Below are positions 22,160 to 28,843 of a stretch of DNA of 45,242 nucleotides, in pieces; position 1 is the first letter of the stretch, and every line of letters begins with the position of its first letter. The notes beneath the pieces are model-generated. The model was not told where the DNA came from, made no database searches, and saw only the letters and a list, made by a program, of their open reading frames with translations. The stretch lies in the IMG/VR virus record IMGVR_UViG_3300044613_002155, positions 1 through 45,242 of that record; one strand, 5' to 3'. Position numbers and translations under genes: made by a program. This DNA comes from a virus.

Positions 22160-22512
22160 TCGCCTTCCCTCCGTTTTGCGGTCCAGGGCGATACATACTC
22201 GCCCGCCAGCATATCCCTCGTCACAGCAAGATAGTCGGTGTCCAGTCCATACGTCGCTTCCCATGCGGCCTTGTTCGCATGAATACCCGTGGCCCCTTGG
22301 TGGTGTTCGTAGCACAGCGGAATCGTGTCGAAGTCGCTGGCCTTGGCTTGGGAATAGCGCCCGCTGATACAATGATGCGCGCTTGTCGGGGTGGCCCCGC
22401 AACACACGCAAGGAAGCTGCTTTACCCGGCCCATGTGCTTCAACCCCGCAGCCGTGCCGTTCTTGATCTTCGGCGGCTTGAAGTGCGGTTCGGTCCAGCG
22501 GTTGAAGGTCAT
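22156..22512 (-). CDS. DUF968/Ref-like HNH-type nuclease
   Basis: The 118-residue protein has the pattern LPCVCCGATPTSAHHCISGR, then DTIPLCYEHHQGATGIHANK and WEATYG. Cys pairs and His residues are spaced as in the phage DUF968/P1 Ref family, where they form a beta-beta-alpha metal nuclease that acts with recombination proteins. The location beside NinB, SSB and ERF supports a recombination role. It overlaps its neighbours at both ends by four bases. Confidence 0.75.
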   Translation of the reverse strand: MTFNRWTEPHFKPPKIKNGTAAGLKHMGRVKQLPCVCCGATPTSAHHCISGRYSQAKASDFDTIPLCYEHHQGATGIHANKAAWEATYGLDTDYLAVTRDMLAGEYVSPWTAKRREGE

Positions 22513-22892
22513 GCCGCTTTCTCCAACGCAATCCCCTGTTCCGCCGCATATACCTCAATCGACGTTTGCAGGTCGGTCATTTCCTTGACCGACAAATCCG
22601 ATGACCTAAACCCGGTCGGGAAGAATTGCGTCCCGTCCAGTGTCGGCAGGAATTGCGCTTCCTTGCCCATTGCCTTCATGAAGATGCACTTCCACGCCTC
22701 GGCGTCATAGGCCATGCCGTTAATGCGCGCTTCCTTGGCGATGATTGCCAGCATAGCCCATAAACGGTCATTCTGAGCCAAGCTGCGCGTGGGTTCCTTA
22801 AACTCGACGCGGAACCCAATAGGCGCGGCGTCAACCCATTTGCGCAGCCGGTTTCGGTCGGTTGTGTCGCGGATGGTTATTACTCGGCGCAT
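22509..22892 (-). CDS. ninB: NinB-family recombination protein
   Basis: The 127-residue protein starts at 22892 (MRRVITIRDTTDRNRLRKW). The family core is visible in EPTRSLAQNDRLWAMLAIIAKE and in the later WKCIFMKAMGKEAQFLPTLDG. NinB (lambda Orf) proteins bind single-stranded DNA and help load recombination functions, sometimes replacing RecFOR. It is clustered with SSB and an ERF-type annealing protein. The longer ORF to 23030 overlaps the next gene and is rejected. Confidence 0.82.
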   Translation of the reverse strand: MRRVITIRDTTDRNRLRKWVDAAPIGFRVEFKEPTRSLAQNDRLWAMLAIIAKEARINGMAYDAEAWKCIFMKAMGKEAQFLPTLDGTQFFPTGFRSSDLSVKEMTDLQTSIEVYAAEQGIALEKAA

Positions 22893-23083
22893 GGCGGCTC
22901 GGGCGTGTCCATCCAGTGCGTGAAGTACCCGCCCCCCAGACTTCCGTGATGGTTTGCGTCGGTCCACCCTTCGACACCGCAACAGACATCCCAAATGGCA
23001 TCCGGGTAGCGCCCGCCTTCTGGACACCATAGATCAATTATCCGGTCCTTCGGCGCTGTTTCAATCGGTTGCCATTTCATCAT
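22880..23083 (-). CDS. DUF551-like small protein
   Basis: The 67-residue protein starts MMKWQPIETAPKDRIIDLW and ends THWMDTPEPP. The WQPIETAPKD opening and the HWM-x-x-PEPP end place it in or near DUF551. It has a central CCGVEGW segment. AAGGAACG lies ahead of the tandem ATGs. A GC-rich hairpin (23105-23137) lies between it and the SSB gene. The function is unknown. Confidence 0.72.
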   Translation of the reverse strand: MMKWQPIETAPKDRIIDLWCPEGGRYPDAIWDVCCGVEGWTDANHHGSLGGGYFTHWMDTPEPPCAE

Positions 23084-23104
23084 TCGTTCCTTTTGTTTCA
23101 GTTG

Positions 23105-23137
23105 CCCCCGGCACCGGGGAGAAGACAGTGCCGGGGG
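23105..23137. terminator. strong hairpin between SSB and the DUF551-like gene
   Basis: CCCCCGGCAC (23105-23114) pairs perfectly with GTGCCGGGGG (23128-23137) around a 13-base loop, with TTTT following on the plus strand. As read by the leftward operon it lacks a T-tract. It could therefore be a partial terminator that lowers expression of genes downstream of SSB, and also a terminator for any rightward antisense transcription. Confidence 0.65.
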
Positions 23138-23172
23138 TTTTCCCGCGCTACGGGGAGGAGACGTGCGCGGTA

Positions 23173-23562
23173 TTAGAAGGGGATTTCGTCGTCCAGATCG
23201 GGCCGTCCGCCCGCGCCATATCCAGCCGGTGCCTGACGGGCCGTATCGCGGCGTGATACATTGTCGTCCTGGCCTCCGCCGAGCAGCGTCACCTGATCCA
23301 CCTTGACGGTCAGGTTCGTCTTGCCCTCATAGACCTCAATCGACAGTTCACCCGACACGGCAACCTTGCTGCCCTTGGTCAGGTATTGCGCCAAGGCTTC
23401 GCCGCGCTTTCCCCAGAGGGAGCAGCGAAACCAGATGGTGCCTTTTTCCTTCGGGATACGGTCCTCGACGGCGATGGAAAAGCTGGTCACAGCATCCCCG
23501 CCTTGCGTGCGGCGGGTTTCAGCGTCTTTTCCGATGTTTCCCGCGATGGTGATGTTTTTCAT
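23173..23562 (-). CDS. ssb: single-stranded DNA-binding protein
   Basis: The 129-residue protein has a complete OB-fold pattern: MKNITIAGNIGKDAETRRTQ, then VTSFSIAVED, TIWFRCSLWGKRGEALAQYL, KGSKVAVSGELSIEVYEGK, and a flexible tail ending in the acidic tip DLDDEIPF that recruits partner enzymes. It protects single strands during replication and recombination. It is four bases overlapped with the ERF gene upstream, so the two are co-expressed. Confidence 0.95.
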   Translation of the reverse strand: MKNITIAGNIGKDAETRRTQGGDAVTSFSIAVEDRIPKEKGTIWFRCSLWGKRGEALAQYLTKGSKVAVSGELSIEVYEGKTNLTVKVDQVTLLGGGQDDNVSRRDTARQAPAGYGAGGRPDLDDEIPF

Positions 23563-24239
23563 TCTGCGGCCATTCCTTGTGCTGCGCCGTCGGTGATTTC
23601 GTTCTTCCGCATTTCGTAAGCATCAATGACCTGAGCAAACAAATCAGCGTGCCGGTCCCGCAGGCTGTCGATGATTGCCCCGTGCCGGTCCCAGCGGCCT
23701 TCCAAGGTCGGCATCGACTTCACTGCAAAATCCTTGATGATTGCCAGCGCGAAGGCTTCTGCTTTCGCCCTGGGCGTGGCGTCGTCGGGCAGGCTGTCCA
23801 AGACGCCATCCCGCCATGCATCGCGCAGGGCTTCGGTGCTGGAATGCTTAGGCGGCGGTGCCTTTGCAGCCGCGTTGCCGTCATCATCTTCCGGGGCAAT
23901 CCCGGCCATGCCCATAAGCCCATAGCGGCGGGCGTAGGTCACAGCGGAGCCATACCCCTGCATGTCGTTCTTGCCGACGATCAGCGGCACCCGGCACTCG
24001 ACGGTTTCCCCGCTGGTATGGGCAAAGATCGTCTTGACGTAGCGCCCGCTTTCGTCGTCCACGGTCGGCTGGAATACCGCTATGCCGTTGCGGTTCAACG
24101 CGGGCAGGCAAGCGTCCATGACCGAGGCCAGATCGGCATACTTCGACTTGAACGCGGGGTTGGTGCTGTCTTTCAGCGCCTTGCCCATTTCCATCTGTGC
24201 GGCGGCAAGCGCGGCGTAAACTGTCTTGTGGTCGGTCAT
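23559..24239 (-). CDS. erf: ERF-family single-strand annealing protein
   Basis: The 226-residue protein starts at 24239 (MTDHKTVYAALAAAQMEMGK). It shows the ERF family signature: NPAFKSKYADLASVMDACLP, then GKNDMQGYGSAVTYARRYGL and MGMAGIAPEDDDGNAA, followed by a variable C-terminal region. ERF proteins anneal complementary strands for phage recombination and genome circularisation. Direct coupling to SSB is usual. The ORF to 24338 would overlap the next gene and is rejected. Confidence 0.88.
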   Translation of the reverse strand: MTDHKTVYAALAAAQMEMGKALKDSTNPAFKSKYADLASVMDACLPALNRNGIAVFQPTVDDESGRYVKTIFAHTSGETVECRVPLIVGKNDMQGYGSAVTYARRYGLMGMAGIAPEDDDGNAAAKAPPPKHSSTEALRDAWRDGVLDSLPDDATPRAKAEAFALAIIKDFAVKSMPTLEGRWDRHGAIIDSLRDRHADLFAQVIDAYEMRKNEITDGAAQGMAAE

Positions 24240-24391
24240 TCGTCTGTTCCCTCTATCAGTGTCAGCAGATCGGCAATCGCATCGGACTCGGTATCGCCAA
24301 TGCCGTGCGGGCTGGCATCGCCCAATTTGGCAAGCCAAGCCAACCAGATTGAGCCGATAGGCGTGTCTGTAATCTCAGTTGCGATGTTCAT
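24236..24391 (-). CDS. hypothetical 51-residue protein
   Basis: The short acidic protein starts MNIATEITDTPIGSIWLAWL, continues LAKLGDASPHGIGDTESDAI and ends DLLTLIEGTDE. It overlaps the ERF start by four bases. The function is unknown; it may be a small partner of the annealing protein. Confidence 0.65.
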   Translation of the reverse strand: MNIATEITDTPIGSIWLAWLAKLGDASPHGIGDTESDAIADLLTLIEGTDE

Positions 24392-24684
24392 TCCGCCGCA
24401 TCCCGCCAAGCGTTCGGGTAATCGTCACGGTCGCCTTCGGTCAGCAGCCACTCCACCGTGACGCACTCGCACAAGACCTGCTCCATGTTCTTGTCAGGCG
24501 TTGTCCACACGGTTTGCTTCGGCCAGCGCCACCCAATGACGCTGATGTTCTCAGCGCCTTCCGGCTCTGGCGGGTCGATACGGTCTCCGGCATATCCCGG
24601 CTCCCAATCCCACTGCACCGCGACCTCTATGCACGTCCCGCCGCCGCAACCGTCAAGGTTGATGTGTCCATAGGTGATGCTCAT
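24388..24684 (-). CDS. hypothetical protein
   Basis: The 98-residue protein starts MSITYGHINLDGCGGGTCIE and contains AVQWDWEPGYAGDRIDPPEP, then VIGWRWPKQTVW. The pattern, a DxEPGYAGDRxDPPEPE block with several Trp, recurs in phage early proteins. The function is unknown. It starts in a four-base overlap with the upstream gene and ends in one with the downstream gene. Confidence 0.68.
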   Translation of the reverse strand: MSITYGHINLDGCGGGTCIEVAVQWDWEPGYAGDRIDPPEPEGAENISVIGWRWPKQTVWTTPDKNMEQVLCECVTVEWLLTEGDRDDYPNAWRDAAE

Positions 24685-25010
24685 GATTGCGTCACCGCCA
24701 GCATCAGCCACAGCAGCGCGAAGAACCCGGCAACGAGCAGCGCATCGGAAAGATACACCCGGCGCATCGGGGCATCGTCATCCCGCGAAATCCTTCCGGT
24801 CGAGTACGCTTGCCACGCTGCAAGGCGGTCGCGCGCTGTTTGTTCCCACATCACAAGGCGGGCCAGTTCCACGTCACTCGGTGATCCGAGCAGCATCAGC
24901 GTGTTGCACGCGGCCCGCAGTTCTTCGGGGCTTGCCGTTTCACGGCGCAGCACGGCGCGGGCATCGGCCAGCGCGGTTTCATTGCGGGGGAATGTGACTA
25001 CGGCCCCCAT
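24681..25010 (-). CDS. protein with C-terminal membrane anchor
   Basis: The 109-residue protein has a helical soluble part (ARAVLRRETASPEELRAACN, then DVELARLVMWEQTARDRLAAW). It ends with one transmembrane segment (DALLVAGFFALLWLMLAV). Tail-anchored topology suggests a membrane-associated early function. The specific role is unknown. Confidence 0.65.
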   Translation of the reverse strand: MGAVVTFPRNETALADARAVLRRETASPEELRAACNTLMLLGSPSDVELARLVMWEQTARDRLAAWQAYSTGRISRDDDAPMRRVYLSDALLVAGFFALLWLMLAVTQS

Positions 25011-25011
25011 G

Positions 25012-25167
25012 TTAGCGGCCCGCCGGGTCGGTCAGGTCTGCCAGATAGCGAACGGCAACCGGGGTTTTCAGCGATATGCGCGGCGCAGGGGCGCGGCGGT
25101 ACGCGACCAGATCAGCAACGCGCAGAACGCCCGCAAGCTGGTGAACGATGAAGTCAGGGTGTTGCAT
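25012..25167 (-). CDS. hypothetical 51-residue protein
   Basis: The small protein starts MQHPDFIVHQLAGVLRVADL, then VAYRRAPAPRISLKTPVAVR and YLADLTDPAGR. It has a very strong GGAGGAAACA site upstream. The function is unknown. Confidence 0.65.
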   Translation of the reverse strand: MQHPDFIVHQLAGVLRVADLVAYRRAPAPRISLKTPVAVRYLADLTDPAGR

Positions 25168-25209
25168 TGTTTCCTCCGAAACGGGCGGATTGCGCCCTGT
25201 GATTAAGGG

Positions 25210-25689
25210 TTAGTCGCGCACCCAATCCGCAATCGCGCAGGGGCGCGCACTTTCCGGTATGAGCGAAACGTCGCCCTCAATGCGGGACACGTCGCCCTCG
25301 ATGCGGGACACGTTGCCCCGGATGCCGGTCACGTCGCCCCGGATGCCGGACACGTTGCCCCAGATGCCGGACACGTTGCCCCAGATGCCGGACACGTTGC
25401 CCCGGATGCCGGACACGTCGCCCCAGATGCCGGTCACGTTGCCCTCGATGCGGGACACGTTGCCCCGGATGCCGGTCACGTCGCCCCGGATGCCGGACAC
25501 GTTGCCCTCAATGCGGGACACGTCGCCCTCGATGCCGGACACGTTGCCCCAGATGCGGGACACGTTGCCCCGGATGCCGGACACGTTGCCCTCAATGCGG
25601 TCATGCGGGCCGTGAACTTTGACGCCATCAACAAAGTGCCAAATCGCGCCAGCAGCAACGCGGCGCAGTGGTTTTTCGATTTCGGTCAT
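25210..25689 (-). CDS. heptapeptide-repeat protein
   Basis: The 159-residue protein has a 31-residue head (MTEIEKPLRRVAAGAIWHFV..., ending in GPHDR), then 16 tandem heptads of consensus I-x-G-[ND]-V-[ST]-x and a short tail (LIPESARPCAIADWVRD). The regular Ile/Gly/Val spacing would suit a beta-solenoid, with variation concentrated at heptad positions 2 and 7. It could mimic a nucleic acid or another surface, as pentapeptide-repeat proteins do; this is speculation. GGAGGAAAG precedes the ATG. Confidence 0.75.
   Translation of the reverse strand: MTEIEKPLRRVAAGAIWHFVDGVKVHGPHDRIEGNVSGIRGNVSRIWGNVSGIEGDVSRIEGNVSGIRGDVTGIRGNVSRIEGNVTGIWGDVSGIRGNVSGIWGNVSGIWGNVSGIRGDVTGIRGNVSRIEGDVSRIEGDVSLIPESARPCAIADWVRD
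25261..25596. repeat. 16 tandem 21-bp repeats inside the heptapeptide gene
   Basis: Each 21-bp unit encodes one heptad. On the plus strand units read like GATGCCGGACACGTTGCCCC with small changes. Units are adjacent, without unique spacers, so this is a coding minisatellite and not a CRISPR array. Confidence 0.9.
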
Positions 25690-25743
25690 GTCTGTCTTTC
25701 CTCCGAAACGGGCGGCTTGCGCCCTGTTATGGCAAGATGTGGG

Positions 25744-25938
25744 CTATTGATCGTCGCCGTAGCCGGAGCCGTCGCCGTCGCCGGAGCCGTCGCCGTCGCC
25801 GTCGCCGTAGCCGTAGCCGGAGCCGTAGCCGGAGCCGTAGCCGTAGCCGGAGCCGTAGCCGTAGCCGTAGCCGTCGCCGTAGCCGTAGCCGTAGCCGTAG
25901 CCGGAGCCGTAGCCGTCGCCGTAGCCGTCGTTATCCAC
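25744..25938 (-). CDS. Gly/Tyr/Asp dipeptide-repeat protein
   Basis: A 64-residue protein made almost wholly of Gly alternating with Tyr, Asp or Ser (GYGDGYGSGYGYG...), ending SGYGDDQ. The preferred start is a GTG at 25938 (VDNDGYG), with AAGG seven bases upstream, overlapping the previous stop. The plus-strand ORFs here encode only Ala-Val or Arg-Ser repeats and are shadows. Similar GY-repeat ORFs occur in related phages from memory. The function is unknown; such tracts can be disordered or phase-separating. Confidence 0.6.
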   Translation of the reverse strand: MDNDGYGDGYGSGYGYGYGYGDGYGYGYGSGYGYGSGYGSGYGYGDGDGDGSGDGDGSGYGDDQ

Positions 25939-26206
25939 GATGCACCTTGGCCGCTTCCCATGCCGCAGCAGCCGCATCCGTGACCGGCAGAACCGCAGTC
26001 ACCTTGCGCAGCACGATGTCGGAAACGGCCCCGATCCGGCTGCCCGCGCCGGGGCCGTCGCTCGCCAGCCCCATGAACCCGCCGGTCTTGCTGGACCAAT
26101 AGATCGCGTTGCGGGCATTGGTGAGCGTGATAGTGTCGCCGCTCACGTCATCAGCGTATCCGAAGAACACGCCGCGAAATTCAGTCGTTACGATGTAAGG
26201 TTTCAT
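25931..26206 (-). CDS. DUF6948-type protein, first gene of the leftward operon
   Basis: The 91-residue protein starts MKPYIVTTEFRGVFFGYADD and has the pattern ITLTNARNAIYWSSKTGGFM, then LASDGPGAGSRIG, as in the DUF6948 family. The family is common in phages and of unknown function. It is the first gene behind the predicted left early promoter, with GAGGGAAG ahead of the ATG. Confidence 0.75.
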   Translation of the reverse strand: MKPYIVTTEFRGVFFGYADDVSGDTITLTNARNAIYWSSKTGGFMGLASDGPGAGSRIGAVSDIVLRKVTAVLPVTDAAAAAWEAAKVHRG

Positions 26207-26255
26207 CTTCTTCCCTCTGTTCCAGGCGGCTCATGTGTCGCGCCCTGTGAGGAAG

Positions 26256-26284
26256 ACTTTAGCGATTAGCTAAACAGTATGCAA
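26256..26284 (-). promoter_or_regulatory. early left promoter PL
   Basis: On the minus strand TTGCAT (26284-26279) and TAAAGT (26261-26256) are separated by 17 bases. Operator OL1 covers most of the spacer and part of the -10. The promoter faces the leftward early operon, whose first gene starts about 50 bases downstream. Confidence 0.7.
26258..26274. promoter_or_regulatory. operator OL1
   Basis: TTTAGCGATTAGCTAAA is a 17-bp near-palindrome (TTTAGC / GCTAAA) sharing half-sites and central ATT with OR1. It sits over the PL -10 and spacer. Confidence 0.75.
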
Positions 26285-26291
26285 CGGATAA

Positions 26292-26308
26292 TTTAGCTTA
26301 GAGCAAAA
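26292..26308. promoter_or_regulatory. operator OL2, weaker
   Basis: TTTAGCTTAGAGCAAAA keeps one perfect half-site and a GCAAAA variant half-site. Its centre is 34 bp from the centre of OL1, just upstream of the PL -35. Confidence 0.55.
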
Positions 26309-26481
26309 AATTTCCACGCGACGGCGGCACCCGGTAAAGCTATGCGCTGCAATGGAAAATCCACCGGCACGGTCCCGCGCCCGCAACCTTACGGCTTGTT
26401 TTGTGACGGCACTGCAATTTGCGGGCTTGTCGCAGCGCCGGGTTCGTGATTTGTTCTAAATGTTCCGAAGTGGGGTGGGGT

Positions 26482-26661
26482 ATGGTGCAGCAAGACAGCA
26501 CAATCGAAACGACCGAAGCGCTTTTTGAGGCGCTTACAGGCGAGCATCGCGTTGCGGTGATCAGCTTTGCTTTGTTTCTTCTTGAGACTTCAGAAGAGCT
26601 TCCGCAAAGGCGGCAACACGCGCCTTATCGCGGGCGTCCAGGCGTGCGACAAGTTCACTGA
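26482..26661 (+). CDS. possible small gene convergent with the repressor
   Basis: A 59-residue ORF starting MVQQDSTIETTEALFEALTG, then VAVISFALFLLETSEELPQ, preceded by GGGGTGGGG. The first 40 residues look like a real helical protein. The last 20 lie antisense to the repressor gene and look random. A rex-like accessory gene is conceivable. The 120 bases before it show no other coding signal. Confidence 0.35.
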   Translation: MVQQDSTIETTEALFEALTGEHRVAVISFALFLLETSEELPQRRQHAPYRGRPGVRQVH

Positions 26662-26872
26662 TCTGTATGGAGTCGCTGCCGTCTGAGATCAGATCACTTG
26701 GTGTGACCCCAAGCGCGCGGGCGATACGTTCCAAAAGGTGATTGTTCAGGTTTTTCAGGCCGCGTTCAACCTCGGAAATGTGCGGGGTCGATACCGACAC
26801 CTCGTCAGCAAGCTGGGCCAGCGTCATCCTTCTGGCCTTGCGGATTTCCCGTATGCGAATGTTTAGCGCCAT
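26561..26872 (-). CDS. CI-like XRE repressor
   Basis: The 103-residue protein has an N-terminal helix-turn-helix (IREIRKARRMTLAQLADEVSVS, split at about residue 20, then ISEVERGLKNLNNH) and an alpha-helical C-terminus (LDARDKARVAAFAEALLKSQ). It lacks a LexA-type self-cleavage domain, so induction must work differently from lambda CI. It is transcribed away from the Cro-like gene. ATG 26872 is preferred, because the alternative at 26926 would place operator OR2 inside the coding region. It is the most likely binder of the operators at 26258-26308 and 26908-26957. Confidence 0.82.
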   Translation of the reverse strand: MALNIRIREIRKARRMTLAQLADEVSVSTPHISEVERGLKNLNNHLLERIARALGVTPSDLISDGSDSIQISELVARLDARDKARVAAFAEALLKSQEETKQS

Positions 26873-26907
26873 GGGGGCATTTTGGCGGCGCGGCGGCGCG
26901 ACGTCTA

Positions 26908-26922
26908 TTTGCGAATAGCAAA
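26908..26922. promoter_or_regulatory. operator OR2, weaker
   Basis: TTTGCGAATAGCAAA is a 15-bp palindrome-like site with GCAAA half-sites matching the variant half of OL2. Its centre is 34 bp from that of OR1. Confidence 0.6.
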
Positions 26923-26930
26923 ACATGCTC

Positions 26931-26959
26931 TTGCCTTTCGTTTAGCCATTGGCTAAAAT
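26931..26959 (+). promoter_or_regulatory. early right promoter PR
   Basis: TTGCCT (26931-26936), 17-base spacer, TAAAAT (26954-26959). OR1 covers the spacer and the start of the -10 in the same geometry as OL1 at PL. The predicted transcript start falls about at the ATG of the Cro-like gene. Confidence 0.75.
26941..26957. promoter_or_regulatory. operator OR1
   Basis: TTTAGCCATTGGCTAAA has perfect seven-base inverted half-sites around ATT. It lies between the repressor and Cro-like genes and overlaps PR. Confidence 0.82.
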
Positions 26960-26965
26960 CACCCC

Positions 26966-27217
26966 ATGCAGACACTCAACCAGTACCTCAAACAGCGCCG
27001 CAAGTCTGATTTTGCTAAGAAAATCGGAATCCGGGCAGACGTCCTTAGCCAGTACCTTTCGGGGTATCGCCGTCCCGGCTTCGATCTGATGGTTCGGATC
27101 GAGGCGGAGACAGGCGGTGAAGTCCCTGTCGGGTCATGGGCCGTCGCAACCGCACATGGGGACACCTTAGCTGATCGTCAAGAGCAGGCCCCCTTGGCGC
27201 AAGGGGCAGCGGAATGA
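26966..27217 (+). CDS. Cro-like HTH protein
   Basis: The 83-residue protein starts MQTLNQYLKQRRKSDFAKKI, with the HTH SDFAKKIGIRADVLSQYLSG resembling Cro/YdaS-type antirepressors. A short Gly/Ala tail follows. It is the first gene behind PR and divergent from the CI-like repressor. No ribosome binding site is visible between the -10 and ATG, only about six bases (TCACCCC remnant), so the mRNA may be leaderless. It is expected to repress early promoters or compete with the repressor for operators. Confidence 0.8.
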   Translation: MQTLNQYLKQRRKSDFAKKIGIRADVLSQYLSGYRRPGFDLMVRIEAETGGEVPVGSWAVATAHGDTLADRQEQAPLAQGAAE

Positions 27218-27306
27218 ACGCGCCCCTATTTCCGATACAGGGCTGCGGCTGTCCCAACAAAAAAGGGGGCCGCACCGCAGCGCGACCCCCAAGGACTTGC
27301 AAATGA
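27214..27306 (+). CDS. possible 30-residue protein linking two early genes
   Basis: A 30-codon frame (MNAPLFPIQGCGCPNKKGG..., ending RTCK) overlaps the Cro-like stop by four bases and the next ATG by four bases. It contains three Cys. A GGGGG/CCCCC hairpin (27265-27290) lies within it just before the AAGGA site of the next gene. It may be a coupling or leader peptide. Confidence 0.45.
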   Translation: MNAPLFPIQGCGCPNKKGGRTAARPPRTCK

Positions 27307-28220
27307 ACAATATCACTTCTCTTGAGGCGGCGAAAGACCATTACGCCTTTGTCACGCAAGGTCTTGTTCGCTGGACACCGGCGCAGGCAAACAAGGTGTT
27401 CACCGACCTGCGCTATGAGTTCAACCGCGACGAAAAGAAAGCGAAGCAGCACATTTCCGCACTGGCCCGGATGATGCGCAGCGGCGCTTGGCGTTCGGGC
27501 GGCGCAATCGAGTTTGCCCGCACGCCGGACGGCAAGCTGACACTGGTTGACGGCCATCACAGGATGCTGGCGCAGGTAGAAGCCGCCGTGAACGTCGTTT
27601 GGAACGTCCTGATCCATGAAGTGCCGCACGAAAAGGCTTTGGCTAGCCTGTTTTGGACCTATGACACAACGCTGCGCAAGCGGTCGATGTCGAACGTGTT
27701 GGCGGGCGTGAGTGCGGCAGAGTCGATGGGCCTGACCGCCACAATGGCGCGCGTCACCGCATCGGCGGCAGTTGTCATTGATAACGGAATGCGCCCGAAC
27801 AACGGCTCTGCCACCCGAGCCTATACACCGGAGGAAACTTTGTCGCTTGCGGCAGAGTGGGCAAAGGAAGCCGCACTTTACGACGAGTGCGTCAATTTGG
27901 CCCCGCACCAGATCAGGGGCAAACTTCGCAGCGCACAGATTGCGGCGGCGGCGTTTGTGACGTTTCGCGCTGACACGATGGTGGCAACGTCATTCTGGAC
28001 AGGGATTGCCCGAGACGATGGTTTGCGTAAGGGCGACCCCCGCAAGACGCTGCTTGACTGGATGCGCGACACACATTTGGCGGGCAGTGGCCCGAGTTCC
28101 GCTGCTGTTGCCGTCGCGCGGGCTTGGAATGCTTACCGGGTGAATGAAACGATCAACTCCATCCGGCTTGGAAGCCAAGTTGTTCGCTTTGCCGGTTCCA
28201 ATGTGACGGTGCGGCCATGA
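27303..28220 (+). CDS. ParB-like nuclease-domain protein
   Basis: The 305-residue protein starts at ATG 27303, with AAGGA seven bases upstream. At about 75-90 it has KLTLVDGHHRMLAQVEAA, the GHHR motif of ParB/Srx-like N-terminal domains that bind or hydrolyse nucleotides. The rest is helical, with a possible DNA-binding region. Similar proteins stand near the start of early operons in phages of alphaproteobacteria. A role in replication or host takeover is inferred. It overlaps the next start by four bases. Confidence 0.7.
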   Translation: MNNITSLEAAKDHYAFVTQGLVRWTPAQANKVFTDLRYEFNRDEKKAKQHISALARMMRSGAWRSGGAIEFARTPDGKLTLVDGHHRMLAQVEAAVNVVWNVLIHEVPHEKALASLFWTYDTTLRKRSMSNVLAGVSAAESMGLTATMARVTASAAVVIDNGMRPNNGSATRAYTPEETLSLAAEWAKEAALYDECVNLAPHQIRGKLRSAQIAAAAFVTFRADTMVATSFWTGIARDDGLRKGDPRKTLLDWMRDTHLAGSGPSSAAVAVARAWNAYRVNETINSIRLGSQVVRFAGSNVTVRP

Positions 28221-28843
28221 TGGACCTAGCCACCATCGACACAAACACGGCGCGGTTGCCTTCCAGCTACCATGCCGCGAAGGGCGCGCTGCGTGCCTGC
28301 GTGTCGGTCGATGAATGCAAGGATTGGGCAGACAAAGCGTCTGCCCTCGCATCCTACGCCAAACAGGCGGGCGATACCCAGCTTGAGGATATGGCCAAGC
28401 GCATCCGGGCGCGGGCCATGCGGCGGGCCGGGGAGTTGTTGAAGATGGTGGAACCTGCAACGGGACTGCATAATTCGCCAGAGGCAAAGATGGACGGCAC
28501 CGTCCCTCTTTCTCGAAAGTCTGCCGCCGCCGATGCCGGTTTCTCTGAACGCCAAGCCAAGACCGCGCAGCGTATCGCCACCATCCCCGAGGATGCCTTC
28601 GAGGATATGGTTGAACGCGGCGCGACCGTCACCGAATTGGCGGCGGCTGGAACGCAGACCCGTGAACCTAACCGTGACGAGGCGAGGCTGCTTCTGGCGG
28701 CGGTCAAGGGCTACGCTGAGAGGCTGTACCAGATCAATCTGGACGAGGCGCTTGATGCTCTTCTACCGGCGCAGCGGGCGGAATTGCGGGCGCTGATCGC
28801 CCGTCTGGACGGCACGCACGACAAGATAGCGGTGGCGATATGA
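28217..28843 (+). CDS. helical early protein, possible HTH
   Basis: The 208-residue protein starts MMDLATIDTNTARLPSSYHA. It contains VDECKDWADKASALASYAKQ and RIRARAMRRAGELLKMV, a pattern common in phage proteins next to ParB-like genes. The centre reads AADAGFSERQAKTAQRIATI, which suits a helix-turn-helix, followed by PEDAFEDMVERGATVTELA. DNA binding is likely; the function is unknown. Confidence 0.65.
   Translation: MMDLATIDTNTARLPSSYHAAKGALRACVSVDECKDWADKASALASYAKQAGDTQLEDMAKRIRARAMRRAGELLKMVEPATGLHNSPEAKMDGTVPLSRKSAAADAGFSERQAKTAQRIATIPEDAFEDMVERGATVTELAAAGTQTREPNRDEARLLLAAVKGYAERLYQINLDEALDALLPAQRAELRALIARLDGTHDKIAVAI

Noticed and set aside
25256-25600. Regular 21-bp repeats resembling a CRISPR array
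   Set aside because: Units are directly adjacent with no unique spacers and encode phased heptads of one protein; no cas gene is present.
25603-26102. Plus-strand ORFs encoding Ala-Val and Arg-Ser repeats
   Set aside because: They are mirror readings of the Gly-Tyr repeat and the DUF6948 gene, have no ribosome binding site and oppose the operon.
26561-26926. Longer repressor form starting at 26926
   Set aside because: The extra 18 residues would be encoded by operator OR2 and the leader, and look unlike an HTH protein N-terminus.
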